From Candidatus Zhuqueibacterota bacterium (lineage in GTDB: Bacteria; Zhuqueibacterota; Zhuqueibacteria; Residuimicrobiales; Krinioviventaceae): a stretch of DNA of 17,149 bases. Shown piece by piece: positions 15,770 through 17,149 of the stretch. The translations under genes and the position numbers were made by a program. Each line of letters starts with the position of its first letter. Positions within the stretch are counted from its first letter, which is position 1. The notes below the pieces were generated by a model, which was not told the DNA's origin, ran no database searches, and worked only from the letters and a program-made list of their open reading frames with translations. The stretch covers positions 1 through 17,149 of the forward strand of contig RQOI01000087.1 of NCBI GenBank assembly GCA_003854995.1. The letters are read 5' to 3'.

Positions 15770-15790
15770 GACAATAAGTTCGAGCGAGGA

Positions 15791-16083
15791 ATGTCCATAA
15801 TCGCTCTTTTTCATCCTTCTCTTGCGGCGGATCGCCAAGCTTCACACGCGCATCAGGGGAGGATATTTTTGTTCACTATTCCGGCATCGTGGGTGAAGGA
15901 TTTGGTTCACTGCGCGAAGGCGATCAAGTTGAATTTGATGTGGAAGAAACGGACAATGGCCCGAAAGGTACAAACAATAACATCGATCAAGATGTAAAAC
16001 AATTCGCAATTCCAGGTAACGCTTCTCTCCGCTTGACAAAGAGGCGATCTCTGCAAAACGTCTTGTGCCTTTGGCAAAAGTGA
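15791..16083 (+). pseudogene. Decayed cold-shock protein (CspA family) gene, C-terminal half recognisable
   Basis: From 15841 one frame reads FTRASGEDIFVHYSGI, then GEGFGSLREGDQVEFDVEE, then TDNGPKGTNN. This is the second half of a cold-shock domain, including the RNA-binding motif DIFVHY (RNP2). The first half, normally GTVKWFN..KGFGFI (RNP1), is not found in any frame. The frame has no ATG before the domain. The ATG at 15791, preceded by a purine-rich GCGAGGA, is 68 nt from the GAG codon where an intact gene would have about 69, so start position and length fit an original gene with a net 1-nt loss and scrambled N-terminal coding. The 3' side also overruns the usual end by about 30 codons to a TGA at 16081. 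I call it a pseudogene. Confidence 0.6.
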
Positions 16084-16094
16084 CGCACTTACTA

Positions 16095-16394
16095 TCAAAG
16101 ACCAATCTTTCTCCCTGACAAAAACAATAGCGCATTCAATAGTACGAGATAACCAGCGTAAGCCAGCCCCAGGTGTAAAAATCGCGGGATTTGCAAATTG
16201 AAAAATAATACCCAGATATTTCGATGTCGAAAATAGAGATGAACGAGCAAAACGCCAACCAGTCAACCCCATAGAGTTGCGTTCATAAATAGCGAATAAC
16301 CAAAGGGGAATCCGCCAGCGAGCAATGTTCCCGATAACATTGTAGATGATAAGAACGAAAAAATGAAAAAATGCCAATACAGGTAAATGCGCAT
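16095..16394 (-). pseudogene. Small three-helix membrane protein gene interrupted by one in-frame TGA
   Basis: Read on the minus strand, an ATG at 16394 lies 2 nt after the stop of the upstream gene (TGAGCATG), with a GGAG site at 16404-16407 about 9 nt before it. The frame reads a hydrophobic protein, IYLYWHFFIFSF to TLLAGGFPFGYSLFMNATLWG, then TGA (16263-16265, codon 44), then continues without a break as LVGVLLVHLYFRHRNIWVLF to GYLVLLNALLFLSGRKIGL and a TGA at 16095-16097. Without the interruption it would be a 99-residue protein with three membrane segments and a basic RHR loop. I do not recognise the family. A single base change (nonsense mutation or sequence error) is the simplest explanation. 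A longer open frame over the same bases on this strand reads less like a protein and is rejected. Confidence 0.5.
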
Positions 16395-16396
16395 GC

Positions 16397-17149
16397 TCAA
16401 CTTCTCCGTCGTCGCTGGTAATTCCGCGCCATCTCCATGAATATTTCGAGATGACTATCGACATCCGTCTGTTGACCATCGAAATAAAAAATCCTGATGG
16501 GAAAATTATCATGCTCGCGACTGACGCGCGGATAGACCGCCTCGGTGATGATGCCGTTCATGCAGGTGAAGGGACTGATATCGATGACGCCGGCCGCTCC
16601 TTTTTTATAATACCACAACGCCTTGCCCATGCTCATCACCATTTCGCCGCGCGAACCTTCTCTCGGCAAATATGGCCTCGCCAGTTCGAGTGTCTCGCGA
16701 ACGTGATGGGGTTCCTCAAAGCCCCTAAAATCATGCTCGAATAGACGAACGATCGCGTTCTCATCATGTCGCATGACCGCCTGTTTCAGTTTGCTGCCGA
16801 ACATTTGCAGGGAAAATGTTTTACCATATCTGTTCAACCGCCAGACGTCCTCATCATTGGTATACATCACCCATTCTGCAATATCCGACACCCAGACGAC
16901 GCCATTATACTTTTCGATCCTGCGGAAAAGATTATCGTTGGAAAAATTATTGTGGCGACAATAAATTTCTCCCACGATGCCAATCACCAATTTTGCAGAT
17001 TTTTCCACCGGCACAGCGCGAAAGGCATCACGGATCTCGGTCATTGCTGTGATAATGTTGCGCATGCGCTCCTTGTGAGAGACGCCTCGTTGCTCCAGAA
17101 CGGAACAAATTCGCCGTAAAGAGTCGTGGTAAACTCTGTCCGTTGCTCC
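16397..17149 (-). CDS. Acyl-CoA dehydratase activase-related protein, C-terminal part (runs off the window)
   Basis: The frame is open from the right window edge, so the N-terminus is missing; about 250 residues are visible. An internal ATG at 17065 is unlikely to be the true start, because protein-like sequence continues upstream. The text matches the C-terminal region of CoA-substrate-specific activase-related / 2-hydroxyglutaryl-CoA dehydratase-like proteins: KLVIGIVGEIYCRHNNFSND, then VWVSDIAEWVMYTN, then GVIDISPFTCMNGIITEAVY (with the conserved Cys that in relatives helps hold an iron-sulfur cluster), then FPIRIFYFDGQQTDVDSHLE near the end. It finishes with a basic RRRRS tail. Relatives take part in reductive activation of radical dehydratases or related ATP-driven electron transfer in anaerobes. 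The specific role cannot be told without the missing ATPase part. Confidence 0.8.
   Translation of the reverse strand, partial: GATDRVYHDSLRRICSVLEQRGVSHKERMRNIITAMTEIRDAFRAVPVEKSAKLVIGIVGEIYCRHNNFSNDNLFRRIEKYNGVVWVSDIAEWVMYTNDEDVWRLNRYGKTFSLQMFGSKLKQAVMRHDENAIVRLFEHDFRGFEEPHHVRETLELARPYLPREGSRGEMVMSMGKALWYYKKGAAGVIDISPFTCMNGIITEAVYPRVSREHDNFPIRIFYFDGQQTDVDSHLEIFMEMARNYQRRRRS
16404..16407 (-). promoter_or_regulatory. Ribosome binding site for the interrupted membrane gene
   Basis: GGAG on the minus strand lies inside the last codons of the activase-related gene, about 9 nt before the ATG at 16394. It supports translation of the membrane-protein frame rather than the other open frame over the same bases. 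Confidence 0.45.

Larger units (their letters stand above)
15474..15790. other. Upstream region of the efflux operon with palindromes
   Basis: No gene is convincing here. The stretch nearest the adaptor start is GC-balanced with only weak hairpins (GTGGC 15501-15505 with GCCAC 15533-15537). Beyond about 15610 it becomes AT-rich and probably contains the operon promoter. Noted elements are a direct repeat AATGTA (15630-15635 and 15640-15645, 10 bp apart), the dyad GATTCAGATGAATC (15651-15664) and the perfect 10-bp palindrome CGTTCGAACG (15760-15769). A clear -35/-10 pair is not visible on the minus strand (a weak TTCATC, 16 bp, TATATT is the best). Confidence 0.5.

Noticed and set aside
15760..15784. 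LexA-type SOS box around the GTTCGAAC and GTTCGAG repeats
   Set aside because: Spacing between GTTC halves is 13 bp, not the 7 bp of the alpha-proteobacterial box, and no SOS gene follows.
15907..16512. 201-codon open frame on the minus strand
   Set aside because: It starts inside the activase-related gene in another frame, runs over the membrane-protein frame and then antisense to the cold-shock relic. No part resembles a family, and the frame starting at 16394 has a better ribosome site and cleaner membrane segments.
1..17149. CRISPR arrays, tRNA or rRNA genes, insertion sequences, phage genes
   Set aside because: No regularly spaced repeats, cloverleaf, rRNA-like sequence, transposase or terminal inverted repeats were seen in either strand by eye.

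Overview
Organism. The window looks like a chromosomal stretch of an uncultured, probably anaerobic bacterium of the FCB superphylum (Calditrichota / KSB1 / Zixibacteria-like). The main reason is the C-terminal sorting-type tail of the first protein (QNQPNPFNPQTSIEYSVP followed by a FlgD-like Ig fold). A corrinoid methyl-transfer cluster and a fragment of a 2-hydroxyacyl-CoA dehydratase activase-type protein fit an anaerobe. This is inference from protein style; there is no rRNA or other marker gene. TGA serves as a normal stop in several genes, so the code is standard.

Layout. 1-460: no recognisable gene. 461-2470 (-): secreted, FlgD/T9SS-tail protein with an alpha/alpha-toroid (squalene-cyclase-like) N-terminal half. 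2471-3329: long AT-rich gap with a possible decayed FlgD-like fragment on the minus strand and a candidate promoter for the next operon. 3330-6847 (+): four-gene corrinoid operon made of a MtaA/CmuA-type UroD-family methyltransferase, a free corrinoid protein, a zinc homocysteine S-methyltransferase and a MetH-type reactivation domain. It ends in a strong bidirectional terminator that now lies inside the 3' end of the last reading frame. 6925-7167 (-): GlsB/YeaQ-type small membrane protein. 7311-9518 (-): two-gene operon of a Gfo/Idh/MocA oxidoreductase and a TIM-barrel sugar isomerase/epimerase, compositionally distinct. 9653-15473 (-): tripartite RND efflux operon (adaptor, pump, TolC) with overlapping start/stop codons. 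15474-16083: regulatory gap with palindromes, then a decayed cold-shock-protein gene on the plus strand. 16095-16394 (-): small membrane-protein gene interrupted by one in-frame TGA, coupled to 16397-17149 (-), the C-terminal part of an acyl-CoA dehydratase activase-related protein running off the right edge.

How the genes work together. The most interesting unit is 3330-6847. It contains the homocysteine, cobalamin and reactivation parts of a B12-dependent methionine synthase as separate proteins, but no methyltetrahydrofolate (pterin) domain. In that place stands a UroD-family protein with the His-X-Cys...Cys zinc signature of corrinoid methyltransferases. This suggests a split methionine synthase, or methyl shuttle, fed by a methyl donor other than methyl-THF. 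The efflux operon and the sugar operon are conventional. Several loci show recent decay: the cold-shock relic, the TGA-split membrane gene, the probable 1-nt shift at the end of the reactivation gene and the FlgD-like remnant.
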